Shown: positions 1 through 9,297, numbered from the stretch's first letter. The stretch: 64,000 nt of DNA from Virgibacillus_R byunsanensis (GCF_042675965.1 NZ_JBHTKJ010000039.1:10297-74296), one strand, 5' to 3'. Made by a program: numbers and translations. The notes: a model not told the origin generated them from the sequence alone.

Positions 1-754
1 CAAGGTCCATAAGATCTGGTGATGGTTCATCAGGAGAAGGTGGCTCTTGTGGCTCTTGTGGCTCAGGTTCCTTCTTGAAAAACTCGGAAAGAGATTGAGT
101 CTTTGTATACTTCCATCGCTCTTTTTCTGGTTCATCCTTTTTTGTTTCTACCTTTTCTGTCTCTGGAGAAGATAATGTATTTGTTCCTAATTCCTCCATC
201 TCTTCTGGAGATTCCAAGTCTTTTTTATTTTTGAGTTCAAACTGGAATGTTTCTGCTTTCCCATCTTCCTTCTCTCCCTGAAGTGCATAATTGGGATCCC
301 GATCCACTTCATCCTGTATTCCATGAATTTCAATAGTGGAACTTAATTTTAACTGACTTTGATTTGGAACTTCATAATCAAAAGATTCAATACTTACTGT
401 TACATCATTAAGATCCGCTACACGATACGTTGGAACTGAAATTTCCACTGGGAATCGATGTGAAAATTCCGCTTGGTTATCATCAGTATCCACAACCCTT
501 TCTACATATCTTCTTGAATGATAATCATCAAAGTGGAGCAGATCTTCTTCTTCGTCTTCCTCAAATGTGGTAGCTACTTTCTGATATTCTCCACGAAGTT
601 CTATTACACCTCTGATTGAAATATATTCATTAAATGGTTGAATAGATATTTCTGGGTCAAGGGATATGCCCATCATTTCTGCAACTTCCTGTCCCTTTTC
701 AAAATAAAGTGATTCCCTTAAATCAAAACTAAACACGGCTCGATCATTTGACAC
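1..754 (-). CDS. spoVID: Stage VI sporulation protein D, partial (C-terminus beyond the window)
   Basis: An open frame of 251 codons runs off the left edge. The GTG start at 754-752 has GGGAGG about eight bases upstream. The first ~190 residues look like the SpoVID N-terminal domain, including PFNEYISIRGVIELRGEY near residues 40-57. An acidic, proline-rich linker follows, with a short tandem repeat (EPQEPQEP; 9-bp DNA repeats near positions 50-75). In the family this protein drives encasement of the forespore by the coat, and a C-terminal LysM domain would lie outside the window. It follows hemL as in B. subtilis, but a terminator separates them and a sigma-E-like promoter lies at 807-835. 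Confidence 0.85.
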   Translation of the reverse strand, partial: MSNDRAVFSFDLRESLYFEKGQEVAEMMGISLDPEISIQPFNEYISIRGVIELRGEYQKVATTFEEDEEEDLLHFDDYHSRRYVERVVDTDDNQAEFSHRFPVEISVPTYRVADLNDVTVSIESFDYEVPNQSQLKLSSTIEIHGIQDEVDRDPNYALQGEKEDGKAETFQFELKNKKDLESPEEMEELGTNTLSSPETEKVETKKDEPEKERWKYTKTQSLSEFFKKEPEPQEPQEPPSPDEPSPDLMDL

Positions 755-806
755 ATGTCTTCCTCCCTTCAACACACATATTCCATGTGCATATATGTCT
801 TAGTTC

Positions 807-835
807 ACTATATGAAAAAGACTCTAAGGTTATGC
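807..835 (-). promoter_or_regulatory. Candidate sigma-E promoter of spoVID
   Basis: Read on the minus strand: GCATAAC, 14 bases, CATATAGT. This fits the sigma-E pattern (kmATATT, 14 bases, CATACAmT) at most positions with the expected spacing. It lies 53 bases upstream of the spoVID GTG and after the hemL terminator. spoVID is a mother-cell gene in B. subtilis, so the placement makes sense. Confidence 0.5.
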
Positions 836-850
836 TTAGAATAGAAAAAA

Positions 851-873
851 GCCATCCAAACGGATGGCTTTTT
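851..873 (-). terminator. Terminator of the hem operon
   Basis: Perfect 7-bp stem (gccatcc/ggatggc) with an aaac loop, flanked by A and T runs on both sides. It lies just after the hemL stop and before spoVID. Confidence 0.85.
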
Positions 874-888
874 AGAAGTATATATTAC

Positions 889-2178
889 TTACTTCTCTAT
901 TTTAGAAAACGCATTTCTAACAGCTTGAATCGTTTTATCAATATCCTCATCTGTGTGTGCAGTTGACAGGAATAGACCTTCAAACTGTGATGGCGGTAAA
1001 AATACACCTTCATCTATCATAGATCTGTAATATTGTGCAAAATAGTTCAGGTTAGCTTGCTGTGCTGAATTATAGTTGGTTACTGCTTCATTTGTAAAGA
1101 AGACACCTACCATAGAACCAGCCCGGTTGATTTGTAATGGAATGCTAAAATCAATGGAGGCCTGTTTAAAACCAGCAACTAATTTATCCACTTTTTTATT
1201 AATTTCATCGTATGAAGATTGGTTTAGTGCACTTAATGTTTCGTAACCCGCTGTCATAGCTAGTGGATTTCCTGAAAGTGTACCAGCTTGATATATAGAC
1301 CCTGTTGGTGCTACTTTTTCCATAATTTCACGTTTCCCACCATATGCACCTACTGGCAGACCACCACCAATAACTTTTCCTAAACATGTTAAATCAGGGA
1401 TTACGCCAAAGTGTCCTTGTGCACAATTAAACCCTACACGAAATCCAGTCATTACTTCATCAAATATTAATACTGTTTCATTGTCTTCCGTGATTTTTCG
1501 GAGCTCTTGTAAGAAGTTCTCCATAGGTGGTACCACACCCATATTCCCTGAGACAGGCTCAACGATTACTGCAGCAATATCATCTCCATAGTTCTCAAAT
1601 GCATAACGCACACTATCCACATCGTTATATGGAACCGTAATTGTATTTTTGGCAATTGCTTCAGGTACCCCTGGGCTGTCAGGGAGTCCTAAAGTTGCAA
1701 CACCTGAACCTGCTTTAATAAGTAATGAATCTCCATGACCATGGTAGTTTCCTTCGAATTTCAAGATTTTATCACGTCCAGTGTGCCCTCTTGCTAGACG
1801 TAATGCACTCATGGTTGCTTCCGTTCCAGAGTTTACCATCCGTACCATTTCAATAGATGGGACCCGGTCAATAACAAGTTGTGCTAATTTATTTTCTAAA
1901 AGAGTAGGAGCACCGAAGCTAGTTCCTTTTTCTACCGATTCTTTTAATTTAGTGACCACTCGTTCATCTGCATGTCCTAAAATAAGAGGTCCCCAACTTA
2001 ATACATAGTCAATATACTCATTACCGTCAATGTCTGATATTTTGGATCCTTGTCCAGATTCCATAAATATAGGTGACATTCCAACTGATTTAAAAGCACG
2101 TACAGGGGAGTTTACCCCTCCAGGCATTAAATCAACTGCTTCCTTATACGCATCTACTGATTTGTTAAAGTTTCCCAC
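889..2178 (-). CDS. hemL: Glutamate-1-semialdehyde 2,1-aminomutase
   Basis: PLP enzyme of 429 residues that converts glutamate-1-semialdehyde to 5-aminolevulinate in the C5 haem pathway; cytosolic. Visible hallmarks are LMPGGVNSPVRAFKSVG near the N-terminus, NSGTEATMSALRLARG, the FDEVMTGFR cofactor region, and the Schiff-base lysine in CLGKVIGGGLPVGAYGG (about residue 267). A longer reading from 2193 is possible, but GTG at 2178 has GAGGTGG six bases upstream, and that Shine-Dalgarno sequence lies inside the longer reading, so 2178 is preferred. It is the last gene of hemAXCDBL, 30 bases after hemB, and is followed by a terminator. Confidence 0.96.
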   Translation of the reverse strand: MGNFNKSVDAYKEAVDLMPGGVNSPVRAFKSVGMSPIFMESGQGSKISDIDGNEYIDYVLSWGPLILGHADERVVTKLKESVEKGTSFGAPTLLENKLAQLVIDRVPSIEMVRMVNSGTEATMSALRLARGHTGRDKILKFEGNYHGHGDSLLIKAGSGVATLGLPDSPGVPEAIAKNTITVPYNDVDSVRYAFENYGDDIAAVIVEPVSGNMGVVPPMENFLQELRKITEDNETVLIFDEVMTGFRVGFNCAQGHFGVIPDLTCLGKVIGGGLPVGAYGGKREIMEKVAPTGSIYQAGTLSGNPLAMTAGYETLSALNQSSYDEINKKVDKLVAGFKQASIDFSIPLQINRAGSMVGVFFTNEAVTNYNSAQQANLNYFAQYYRSMIDEGVFLPPSQFEGLFLSTAHTDEDIDKTIQAVRNAFSKIEK

Positions 2179-2208
2179 TAGTAACCACCTCACAAACTAT
2201 ATTTTGTA

Positions 2209-3183
2209 CTATTCATTCAACCATTTTGCAATATCTTTCGCAAAGTAAGTAATAATTAAATCAGCTCCAGCACGCTTCATTGCTGTTAGCTTTTCGAAAA
2301 CTAATTCTTTTTCATCAATCCAGCCTTTTAATGCAGCAGCTTTTACCATGGCATATTCTCCGCTTACATTATAAGCAACAATTGGTGCGTTAAAATTATT
2401 CTTTACATCGCGAACAATATCCAGATAGGACATGGCTGGTTTTACAATTAAAAAGTCTGCACCTTCTTCTATGTCTGATGCTGCCTCACGAAGTGCTTCT
2501 TGACGATTGGCAGGGTCCATTTGATAGGTTTTTCGATCGCCAAATTGAGGAGTACTATCAGCTGCATCCCTAAATGGGCCATAAAACGAGGAGGCATATT
2601 TAACTGCATATGCCATGATAGGAATAGATGTATAACCCGCTTCATCCAATGCTTGTCTAATAACCGTGACATAACCATCCATCATATTAGATGGTGCAAT
2701 AATGTCAGCTCCTGCTTCCGCTTGGGAAACTGCTGTTTTAGCTAATAACGTTAGTGACTCATCATTATCAACATCATCGTTATGGATCACTCCACAATGA
2801 CCATGTGATGTATATTCACATAGACAGGTATCTGCAACAACCAACAATTCAGGAACTTCCTTTTTAATAAGTCTTGTTGCTTTTTGAACAATACCACCAT
2901 TTACAAATGCTCCTGTACCATGTTCGTCCTTCTCATTTGGTACACCAAATATAATAACTGCATGAACTCCTAAAGCGTTTAACTCCCTCATTTCATCTAC
3001 CACTCGGTCAAGAGAAATTTGAAAAACACCAGGCATAGAAGGTACTTCATTTATTACATTTTCTCCTTCTACAATAAAAATCGGATAAATTAAGTCATCA
3101 GTTGTTAGTTTGTTTTCTCTAACCATTGAACGCATTGCAGCAGAGGAGCGTAACCTTCTGTGTCGCTTAAAATTATTAGTCAT
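2209..3183 (-). CDS. hemB: Porphobilinogen synthase (delta-aminolevulinic acid dehydratase)
   Basis: Condenses two 5-aminolevulinate molecules to porphobilinogen; 324 residues, the usual length. The two active-site lysines are visible in IMAYAVKYAS and FLIVKPAMSYLD. The segment VVADTCLCEYTSHGHCG carries three cysteines, so this is the zinc-dependent type. The ATG overlaps the hemD stop by four bases (ATGA), indicating translational coupling inside the hem operon. Confidence 0.97.
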   Translation of the reverse strand: MTNNFKRHRRLRSSAAMRSMVRENKLTTDDLIYPIFIVEGENVINEVPSMPGVFQISLDRVVDEMRELNALGVHAVIIFGVPNEKDEHGTGAFVNGGIVQKATRLIKKEVPELLVVADTCLCEYTSHGHCGVIHNDDVDNDESLTLLAKTAVSQAEAGADIIAPSNMMDGYVTVIRQALDEAGYTSIPIMAYAVKYASSFYGPFRDAADSTPQFGDRKTYQMDPANRQEALREAASDIEEGADFLIVKPAMSYLDIVRDVKNNFNAPIVAYNVSGEYAMVKAAALKGWIDEKELVFEKLTAMKRAGADLIITYFAKDIAKWLNE

Positions 3184-3971
3184 TCCAATCGATCCCTTCC
3201 CATGATTTTACGTATTACATCTATCATTCCCTCAGTGGTAAATTCAGATGGTGTTATTGTATTTGTAAATCCTAACTCCATAGCTTTATTCTCGGTTGTT
3301 GTACCTATACATACACAAGCTGTACTTTTCAACTTAGATAAATATCTATCATCATTTTTCAATTCTATAAATGCTTCTACAGTAGAAGGACTCGTGAATG
3401 TAAGAAAATCTAGATCCTCTGTGACACATAATTCATTTAATTTTGTTTTGATTTGATAATTAAAATTTGTTTCATAAACTTCAAGGTTATCACAAGGAAT
3501 ATTTTTTTTGGAAAACTCTTTTTGCAAGACATCCCGCGATCTATTCCCTTTGATAACTAAAACCTTTCCATTTACGTTAGCATGTGTGGCTATAAACTCA
3601 TGAGCCATCACATCTGCGTTATATGTAGAGGGGATAAACTGTGCTGAATATCCGTATTCTTCTAAGACATGTGCAGTTTTATCCCCAACAACTGCAATTT
3701 CTAATGCCTTTAACTCAGGAAAACGAATTCCTAGATTATTTAGGCATTTAAAGAAACAATGAACTCCGTTAGCACTAGTGAAAAATAACCAATTATATGT
3801 TTCCATGCGATTTATGATTTGTTCTTGTTCTTTACTATATTTACATGAAATTTTTAAAAGTGGAACCTCGACAGGAGTTCCGCCATTTACTAGAATCTTC
3901 TCGACAAATTCTTTCGCTTGATCTTTTTCTCTTGTAACGAGAATTGATTTTCCATGCAATAAAGAAGACAT
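3180..3971 (-). CDS. hemD: Uroporphyrinogen-III synthase
   Basis: Cyclises hydroxymethylbilane to uroporphyrinogen III; 263 residues, a normal length for this poorly conserved two-domain fold. It opens with HGKSILVTREKDQAKEF, typical of the family, and has SPSTVEAF late in the protein. Identification rests mainly on position: its ATG overlaps the hemC stop by one base (TAATG) and its own stop overlaps hemB. This is the order hemC-hemD-hemB seen in Bacillus. Confidence 0.93.
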   Translation of the reverse strand: MSSLLHGKSILVTREKDQAKEFVEKILVNGGTPVEVPLLKISCKYSKEQEQIINRMETYNWLFFTSANGVHCFFKCLNNLGIRFPELKALEIAVVGDKTAHVLEEYGYSAQFIPSTYNADVMAHEFIATHANVNGKVLVIKGNRSRDVLQKEFSKKNIPCDNLEVYETNFNYQIKTKLNELCVTEDLDFLTFTSPSTVEAFIELKNDDRYLSKLKSTACVCIGTTTENKAMELGFTNTITPSEFTTEGMIDVIRKIMGRDRLE

Positions 3972-4900
3972 TACTTGTCAAGCTCCTCTTTCACATCTTC
4001 AACAATCTTCTTTGCACCTTGCTTAATGAGCTTATCCGCAGCTTCTTTACCAACAGCTTCTGGATCTGTTCCTCGAACTATCTCTTTCAAAATGGTATCC
4101 CCATCAGGAGTACCAACTAGTGCGGTTAAAATAATTTCGTCCTGTTCCAGGTAAGCATAGCCTCCAATTGGAATTTGGCAACCTCCCTCTAACAAGTGAA
4201 GAAAAGTTCGTTCTGCAGTAACTGTTTTTGTTGTATAGTCATCATTTATCTTATCCAACAATTCACGTAGTTCTTGGTCATCCTCCCGGCACTCAATTGC
4301 TAATGCCCCTTGACCAACTGCCGGAACACAAATTTCAGGTGATAGGTATTCTGTAATAAGTTCTTCACTTAATCCCACACGCTTTAAGCCAGATACGGCT
4401 AAAATAATCGCATCGTAATCTTCATCTTGTAATTTTCTCAAACGTGTTTCTATATTTCCACGAATCCATTTAACCGTAACATCCGGTCTTTCTGCCAACA
4501 CTTGTGCTGAACGGCGTAGGCTACTAGTTCCTACAATAGCACCTTCTGGCAAATCTTTTAAGGCTACATTATTTTTAGCAATATATGCGTCTCTATGATC
4601 TTCACGCTCTGGTATTGAAGTGATAATCAATCCTTCTGGCATACTAGAAGGCATATCCTTCATACTATGTACAGCTAAATCGATTTCTTTATTATACATA
4701 GCCTGCTCAATTTCTTTAACAAAAAGGCCTTTACCTCCTACTTTTGACAATGTTACATCAAGAATTCGATCGCCTCTTGTAACAATTTTTTTGGTTTCAA
4801 ACTCATTTTTTACACCAGCTTTTTTCAACTGATCAATAACCCATTCCGTTTGGGTTAATGCTAAATTGCTTTTCCTTGTACCAACAATAATCTTACGCAT
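3971..4900 (-). CDS. hemC: Hydroxymethylbilane synthase (porphobilinogen deaminase)
   Basis: Polymerises four porphobilinogens to hydroxymethylbilane; 309 residues. It has the N-terminal VGTRKSNLALTQTEWV, the AVHSMKDMP loop, GTSSLRRSAQ and the dipyrromethane-attachment cysteine in LEGGCQIPIGGYA (about residue 240). ATG at 4900 follows a good AGGAGG. It lies 19 bases after hemX and overlaps hemD by one base. Confidence 0.97.
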   Translation of the reverse strand: MRKIIVGTRKSNLALTQTEWVIDQLKKAGVKNEFETKKIVTRGDRILDVTLSKVGGKGLFVKEIEQAMYNKEIDLAVHSMKDMPSSMPEGLIITSIPEREDHRDAYIAKNNVALKDLPEGAIVGTSSLRRSAQVLAERPDVTVKWIRGNIETRLRKLQDEDYDAIILAVSGLKRVGLSEELITEYLSPEICVPAVGQGALAIECREDDQELRELLDKINDDYTTKTVTAERTFLHLLEGGCQIPIGGYAYLEQDEIILTALVGTPDGDTILKEIVRGTDPEAVGKEAADKLIKQGAKKIVEDVKEELDK

Positions 4901-4919
4901 AATTTATCCTCCTAAAGTG

Positions 4920-5738
4920 TTAAAAATGAAAGTTTGACAGTAAATTAAACAAAAAGAAATTTATTAATAAAATTAGAAATGCTGCTGCGTTATAAATGGA
5001 TATCGCCTTTCCCTGATATCCTTTTACAATACGTAAGAGCAAATATACCGTATAAACTGCTAATACTAGTAATGATCCAATTGTCTTTAAATCAAACCAA
5101 TAGAATTCAGCATTTGCACTATAAGCCCATACCACACCTAAAATAACCCCAATTAATAAGGAAGGTACACCTAAGGTTACTGCTTTAAATGAGTATATGT
5201 CTAAACGTTTTAAATCCCCGAATCTCCACATCCATCGCAAACCTTGTTTGTTTTTCAAAAAATGGTATTGGACAATATACATAACTGAAAACAAAAATGA
5301 TAACGTGAAGAAACCATATGAAATAATAGCCAGCGATATATGTGTAATTAGGATTTCATTAACTAGTTGAATTCCATTAGCATCCATATGCTGTTGTGCT
5401 CTTGTTAAAATGTATAAAAGAAGTATAAAAAATCCAAATACATTGGTGAAAAATACAATAAAGTGAATGGGAAAAAGGCGATTAATAACTAGTGAGAATG
5501 TAACGAGTACCCACGCATAAAAAAACAGACCATCATACAGATTTAAAACGGGAAAGCTTCTTTCTATAAACACCTGATCTAATAGAAAAATAGTTTGGAT
5601 AAGCCAAACCATACTAAGTAACCAGAAGGCTACTTTGTTCGCCTTCCGGTTATGTTGAATAAAATCGATAAAGTACCCGATCAAGCTTAAACCATATATA
5701 ATAATAATGATTTCATATAGCCATTTCGTTTCAAACAT
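4920..5738 (-). CDS. hemX: HemX, CcsA-like membrane protein
   Basis: 272 residues with about eight hydrophobic segments, of the cytochrome c assembly (CcsA/CcmC-like) superfamily. In B. subtilis HemX lies in the same place and lowers the level of glutamyl-tRNA reductase. The family relation is clear from length, topology and position between hemA and hemC. Whether it handles haem directly is not shown by the sequence. Confidence 0.9.
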   Translation of the reverse strand: MFETKWLYEIIIIIYGLSLIGYFIDFIQHNRKANKVAFWLLSMVWLIQTIFLLDQVFIERSFPVLNLYDGLFFYAWVLVTFSLVINRLFPIHFIVFFTNVFGFFILLLYILTRAQQHMDANGIQLVNEILITHISLAIISYGFFTLSFLFSVMYIVQYHFLKNKQGLRWMWRFGDLKRLDIYSFKAVTLGVPSLLIGVILGVVWAYSANAEFYWFDLKTIGSLLVLAVYTVYLLLRIVKGYQGKAISIYNAAAFLILLINFFLFNLLSNFHF

Positions 5739-5752
5739 AAGTAAATCCTCTC

Positions 5753-7123
5753 TTACCGCGCGGTCATATTTTTAACAAACGGAAAGGATACTTTTTCATT
5801 TTTAGTTGTAACAAGCTTCTCGTTTTTCTTTGCTTGTTTTTCTACTTCAATTTCAAGTTCTTCTTGTATTCCAAAGATATCTACAAACAATTCTAGAGCG
5901 TCTTCGGCCTTGTCACTTGCAGCTAATTCTTTAGCTTGTGTAACGGGCTCTTTTAAAAGTTGATTAATAATACTTTTTGTATGCTTGTTTAACACCTTTT
6001 TCTCACGAGCAGTCAAATCAGGCATTTTTCTTTCAATACTTTGCATGGTATCTGCTTGAATAGATAATGCCTTTTGACGTAGAGCTGAAATAATTGGGAC
6101 TACACCCAATGTCTGCAACCATTCCTTAAACGTAACGATTTGTTCTTCGACCATGATTTCGATTTTTTCAGCCGCGGCTTTTCTAGATGCTAAATTCTTA
6201 TCAACAATATGTTGTAGATCGTCTATATCATATAAAAAGACACTATCCAATTCGCTGATCTTAGGATCCAGATCCCTAGGTACAGCTATATCAACTAAGA
6301 AAAGTGGACTTCCTTTACGTTTCTTTTGTATCGGTTCTAATTCCTCTTTCGTTAAAACAACTGAATCAGATCCAGTAGAACTAATTACTATATCTGCATC
6401 TTTAATAACATTTAATAATTCATCTGATTTTGCAGCTTTTGCGTTAAACTTCTCGGCGAGAATTTCTGCTTTTTCAAACGTACGATTCACCACAGTAATT
6501 TCAGTAGCACCTGAACCATGAAGGTTTTTTACAGCTAACTCACCCATTTTTCCTGCACCATAAATAACAACCTTCTTTTTCTGTATATCACCAAATATTT
6601 TTTTAGATAATTCAACAGCAGCATAGCTTACCGAAACTGCATGTTCACCAATTGCAGTATCTTTATGAGTTCGTTTAGCAAAAGTTATGGCTTGCTTAAA
6701 TAATTCATTAAATATAGTACCAGTAGTTTGCTGATCTTGAGCAGTTTGAAATGCCTGTTTCACTTGTCCTAATATCTGGGTTTCCCCTAAGACCATTGAA
6801 TCAAGTCCTGTGGACACACGAAAAAGATGCTCAATAGCACCATCACTTTCAGCAATTTGTAAATAAGAAGAAAACGCTTCTTTGTCTACCTGAAACCAAT
6901 CTGATAGAAATTGTTTGATATAATATCGTCCAGTATGAAGTTGATCAACCACTGCAAAAATTTCAGTACGGTTACAAGTAGAAACAATAACATTCTCCAG
7001 AATACTTTTTTGTGTATTCAAATGTACCATTGCTTTATCCAAAGTATGCTCTTGGAATGTTAATTTTTCCCTAATTTCTACAGGGGCCGACTTATAGTTT
7101 AATCCAACTTTTAGTATATGCAC
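5753..7123 (-). CDS. hemA: Glutamyl-tRNA reductase
   Basis: Reduces glutamyl-tRNA-Glu to glutamate-1-semialdehyde with NADPH, the first committed step of the C5 pathway; 456 residues, close to B. subtilis. The catalytic cysteine lies in VSTCNRTEIFA (about residue 49). The Rossmann motif IYGAGKMGELAVKNL is near 190, and a helical dimerisation domain ends the protein. The start codon is GTG (7123-7121) behind a G-rich Shine-Dalgarno (GGGGG). It is the first gene of the operon, with an extended -10 promoter about 45 bases upstream. Confidence 0.97.
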   Translation of the reverse strand: MHILKVGLNYKSAPVEIREKLTFQEHTLDKAMVHLNTQKSILENVIVSTCNRTEIFAVVDQLHTGRYYIKQFLSDWFQVDKEAFSSYLQIAESDGAIEHLFRVSTGLDSMVLGETQILGQVKQAFQTAQDQQTTGTIFNELFKQAITFAKRTHKDTAIGEHAVSVSYAAVELSKKIFGDIQKKKVVIYGAGKMGELAVKNLHGSGATEITVVNRTFEKAEILAEKFNAKAAKSDELLNVIKDADIVISSTGSDSVVLTKEELEPIQKKRKGSPLFLVDIAVPRDLDPKISELDSVFLYDIDDLQHIVDKNLASRKAAAEKIEIMVEEQIVTFKEWLQTLGVVPIISALRQKALSIQADTMQSIERKMPDLTAREKKVLNKHTKSIINQLLKEPVTQAKELAASDKAEDALELFVDIFGIQEELEIEVEKQAKKNEKLVTTKNEKVSFPFVKNMTAR

Positions 7124-7169
7124 TTTTATACCCCCAAAATGCTTAAAACATTAAATATATTCTAATCCT

Positions 7170-7178
7170 ATTATAACA
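7170..7178 (-). promoter_or_regulatory. Extended -10 promoter of the hem operon
   Basis: Minus strand TGTTATAAT (TGn followed by TATAAT), about 45 bases upstream of the hemA GTG. No convincing -35 hexamer was seen, which is common with extended -10 promoters. Confidence 0.6.
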
Positions 7179-7218
7179 CGGGAAACCTGACATATTTTTG
7201 GAAAATGTGAACAGATTT

Positions 7219-7247
7219 TGAAACAATTATGATAGGATAAACGTATA
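7219..7247 (+). promoter_or_regulatory. ECF (sigma-W/X-like) promoter
   Basis: TGAAAC, 17 bases, CGTATA: the -35 and -10 elements of Bacillus ECF sigma factors, with a spacer one base longer than the usual 16. It points at the LiaI-like gene starting at 7339, leaving a leader of about 85 bases. Confidence 0.6.
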
Positions 7248-7338
7248 TTGATAATTAACTCGTTTGTACTCTATCATATACGCAAGTTAGAAGCAAGAAA
7301 TCGACATATTTCACCGAATATTGAATTGAGGTTATTAC

Positions 7339-7821
7339 ATGAAAAAACAAAACACATTTGCAGCATATATTCTTATTGGGATTGGTATATACTTTCTTTT
7401 AAGAGAGTTAAGAATACCAATTATCACTGATTTCTATTCCTGGCCTACGTTACTAATTATAATTGGATTAGCAATTCTTATTTATAGTTATTCTGCCAAG
7501 GATTATCAACATTTATTCAGTGGAACTATTGTATTAGGGATCGGTATTCATTTTCATGGGTTAAACCATTATGCATTTTGGATTGATCATTGGGCAGTTT
7601 ATATACTTATAATTGGAATTGCCTTTTTTATCCGGTACCTAAGGACAAAACAAGGCTTATTACCTAGTGTTATACTAGTCGTTATATCCCTTATGATGAT
7701 CTTTTCTCTTCAACTCCCTGCATGGTTTAGTTGGATTTATGTTGTATTTGATTACCTTGACTCGTTTTGGCCAATCATACTAATTGGTGTTGGACTATAT
7801 TTGTTAAAAAAGAAAAGGTAA
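7339..7821 (+). CDS. LiaI/LiaF-like four-helix membrane protein
   Basis: 160 residues, almost entirely hydrophobic: helices near residues 8-24, 33-50, 60-72, 83-95, 106-128 and 140-156, with the final KKKR facing the cytoplasm. The pattern of paired W/P-containing helices resembles the LiaI-LiaF-like transmembrane region of envelope-stress proteins. B. subtilis has a similar protein, YsxD, near hemA, and this is probably its counterpart. GAGG precedes the ATG by seven bases. It is divergent from hemA and has an ECF-type promoter, which supports an envelope-stress role by inference. A shared terminator follows. Confidence 0.75.
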   Translation: MKKQNTFAAYILIGIGIYFLLRELRIPIITDFYSWPTLLIIIGLAILIYSYSAKDYQHLFSGTIVLGIGIHFHGLNHYAFWIDHWAVYILIIGIAFFIRYLRTKQGLLPSVILVVISLMMIFSLQLPAWFSWIYVVFDYLDSFWPIILIGVGLYLLKKKR

Positions 7822-7846
7822 ACCTTCATGCAAGGGTTTACCTTTT
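7813..7846. terminator. Bidirectional terminator
   Basis: 12-bp perfect stem (aaaaggtaaacc/ggtttacctttt) with a 10-base loop, between convergent genes (LiaI-like on +, ABC ATPase on -). Confidence 0.85.
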
Positions 7847-7852
7847 CAGTAC

Positions 7853-8593
7853 TTATAAAATGGAACTTAAAAATGCTTGTGTTCGTTCTTCTTTGGGATT
7901 ATCGAAAAGTTCATTAGGTGGGCCGTATTCCACAATCTTGCCATCATGCATATAAAACACCCAATCTCCTACTTCACGAGCAAAGCCCATTTCATGTGTA
8001 ACGACTACCATTGTCATACCTTCTTCAGCAAGTTCCTTTATCGTAGAGAGAACTTCCCCCACCAATTCCGGGTCTAGTGCAGATGTTGGTTCATCAAAGA
8101 GCATGACATCTGGTTTCATAGCCAAAGCACGAGCAATTGCAACACGTTGCTTCTGTCCACCAGAAAGTGTTGACGGGTACACATCGTATTTATCGCCTAA
8201 GCCAACTTTGTCCAGAAGTTCTTTGCCTTCTTTTATAGCTTGTTCCTTCTTAACATCTTTCACTTGTGTCGGAGCTTCAATGATATTTCCGAGTACCGTT
8301 TTATGAGGGAATAAATTAAAGTGCTGAAATACCATACCTACACGTTGTCTAACATTGTTCAGATTATGTGTGTGTAGTTCAATTTGTTCATTTTCAATAA
8401 TAATTTCACCACTATTTTTTATTTCCAAAAAATTCAAACACCTTAATAAGGTGCTTTTTCCTGAACCACTCGCACCAATTAATACAACTACATCACTCTC
8501 TCTTACGGTTAAATCAATATCTTTTAAAACATGTAAGTCCCCAAATGATTTATTTAGTTTGTCTACCCTAATCATTTCTTGTTTTTCGCTCAT
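7853..8593 (-). CDS. Polar amino acid ABC transporter, ATP-binding protein
   Basis: 246 residues. Walker A GASGSGKST (about residue 38), Q-loop MVFQHFNLFPH, signature LSGGQKQRVAIARALA, Walker B VMLFDEPTSALD and switch VTHEMGFAREV place it with GlnQ/ArtM-type ATPases. A longer reading to 8638 exists, but ATG at 8593 has AGGAGG exactly six bases upstream and then no longer overlaps the permease (16-base gap). It energises uptake with the permease and binding protein upstream. The substrate (arginine, glutamine or similar) cannot be fixed from sequence. Confidence 0.93.
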   Translation of the reverse strand: MSEKQEMIRVDKLNKSFGDLHVLKDIDLTVRESDVVVLIGASGSGKSTLLRCLNFLEIKNSGEIIIENEQIELHTHNLNNVRQRVGMVFQHFNLFPHKTVLGNIIEAPTQVKDVKKEQAIKEGKELLDKVGLGDKYDVYPSTLSGGQKQRVAIARALAMKPDVMLFDEPTSALDPELVGEVLSTIKELAEEGMTMVVVTHEMGFAREVGDWVFYMHDGKIVEYGPPNELFDNPKEERTQAFLSSIL

Positions 8594-8609
8594 ACTTAGC
8601 CTCCTTTCC

Positions 8610-9272
8610 TTAATCGCTTTCAGCCAATTTTTTTTCAATCTTATTTACTATTAATGTAAGAACTAACACAATGAATAGGTAATATACCGCTACTGTTAAA
8701 TAATAAGGGAGATAATCAAAACTATTTGCCCCTTGAGAGCTGGCAACACCAAACAACTCCTGCATGCCGATAAAGGAGACTAGCGAGGAATCTTTAATAC
8801 CAATAATAAACTGGTTACCAAGCGAAGGTATTGCCCTACGAAATGCTTGTGGCAAGATAATTCTTCGCATGGTTAAACCTTTGCTCATACCAAGAGATCG
8901 TCCAGCTTCTGTTTGGCCTTTATCGATTGATTGAATTGCGCCACGAATAATCTCTGCAATGTATGCCCCACTATGAAAAGCAAGTCCTGCTGCCCCTGCC
9001 CAGAACATAGGGATTAGCAAAATATCGGTCAATCCATAGTAAAGAACAAAAATTTGCACGATAAGTGGAGTGCCACGCACAATCCATATATAAGCATCCG
9101 CTATCCATTCTAGAATTTTTATATTTGAGATCTTAAGAATTGCAAAAAATAATCCAATCACAAAAGCAATTAATAAGGAAGCTACAGATAACTTAAATGT
9201 AATCCAGAGTCCATCCATAAATACGTCCATACTGTTTATAAATACATCAAAAAAATGTAAAACTGCATCCAA
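8610..9272 (-). CDS. Polar amino acid ABC transporter, permease
   Basis: 220 residues with about five membrane helices. It has the family features ITFKLSVASLLIAFVIG, the RGTPLIVQIFVLYYG loop and the EAA-type motif near EAGRSLGMSKGLTMRRIILPQA that docks on the ATPase. The start is TTG (9272-9270), with AAGGAG nine bases upstream. It lies between binding protein and ATPase in one operon, with a stem-loop in the gap before it. Confidence 0.92.
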   Translation of the reverse strand: MDAVLHFFDVFINSMDVFMDGLWITFKLSVASLLIAFVIGLFFAILKISNIKILEWIADAYIWIVRGTPLIVQIFVLYYGLTDILLIPMFWAGAAGLAFHSGAYIAEIIRGAIQSIDKGQTEAGRSLGMSKGLTMRRIILPQAFRRAIPSLGNQFIIGIKDSSLVSFIGMQELFGVASSQGANSFDYLPYYLTVAVYYLFIVLVLTLIVNKIEKKLAESD

Positions 9273-9297
9273 CTATTTCAACTCCTTAAAAGGGACA

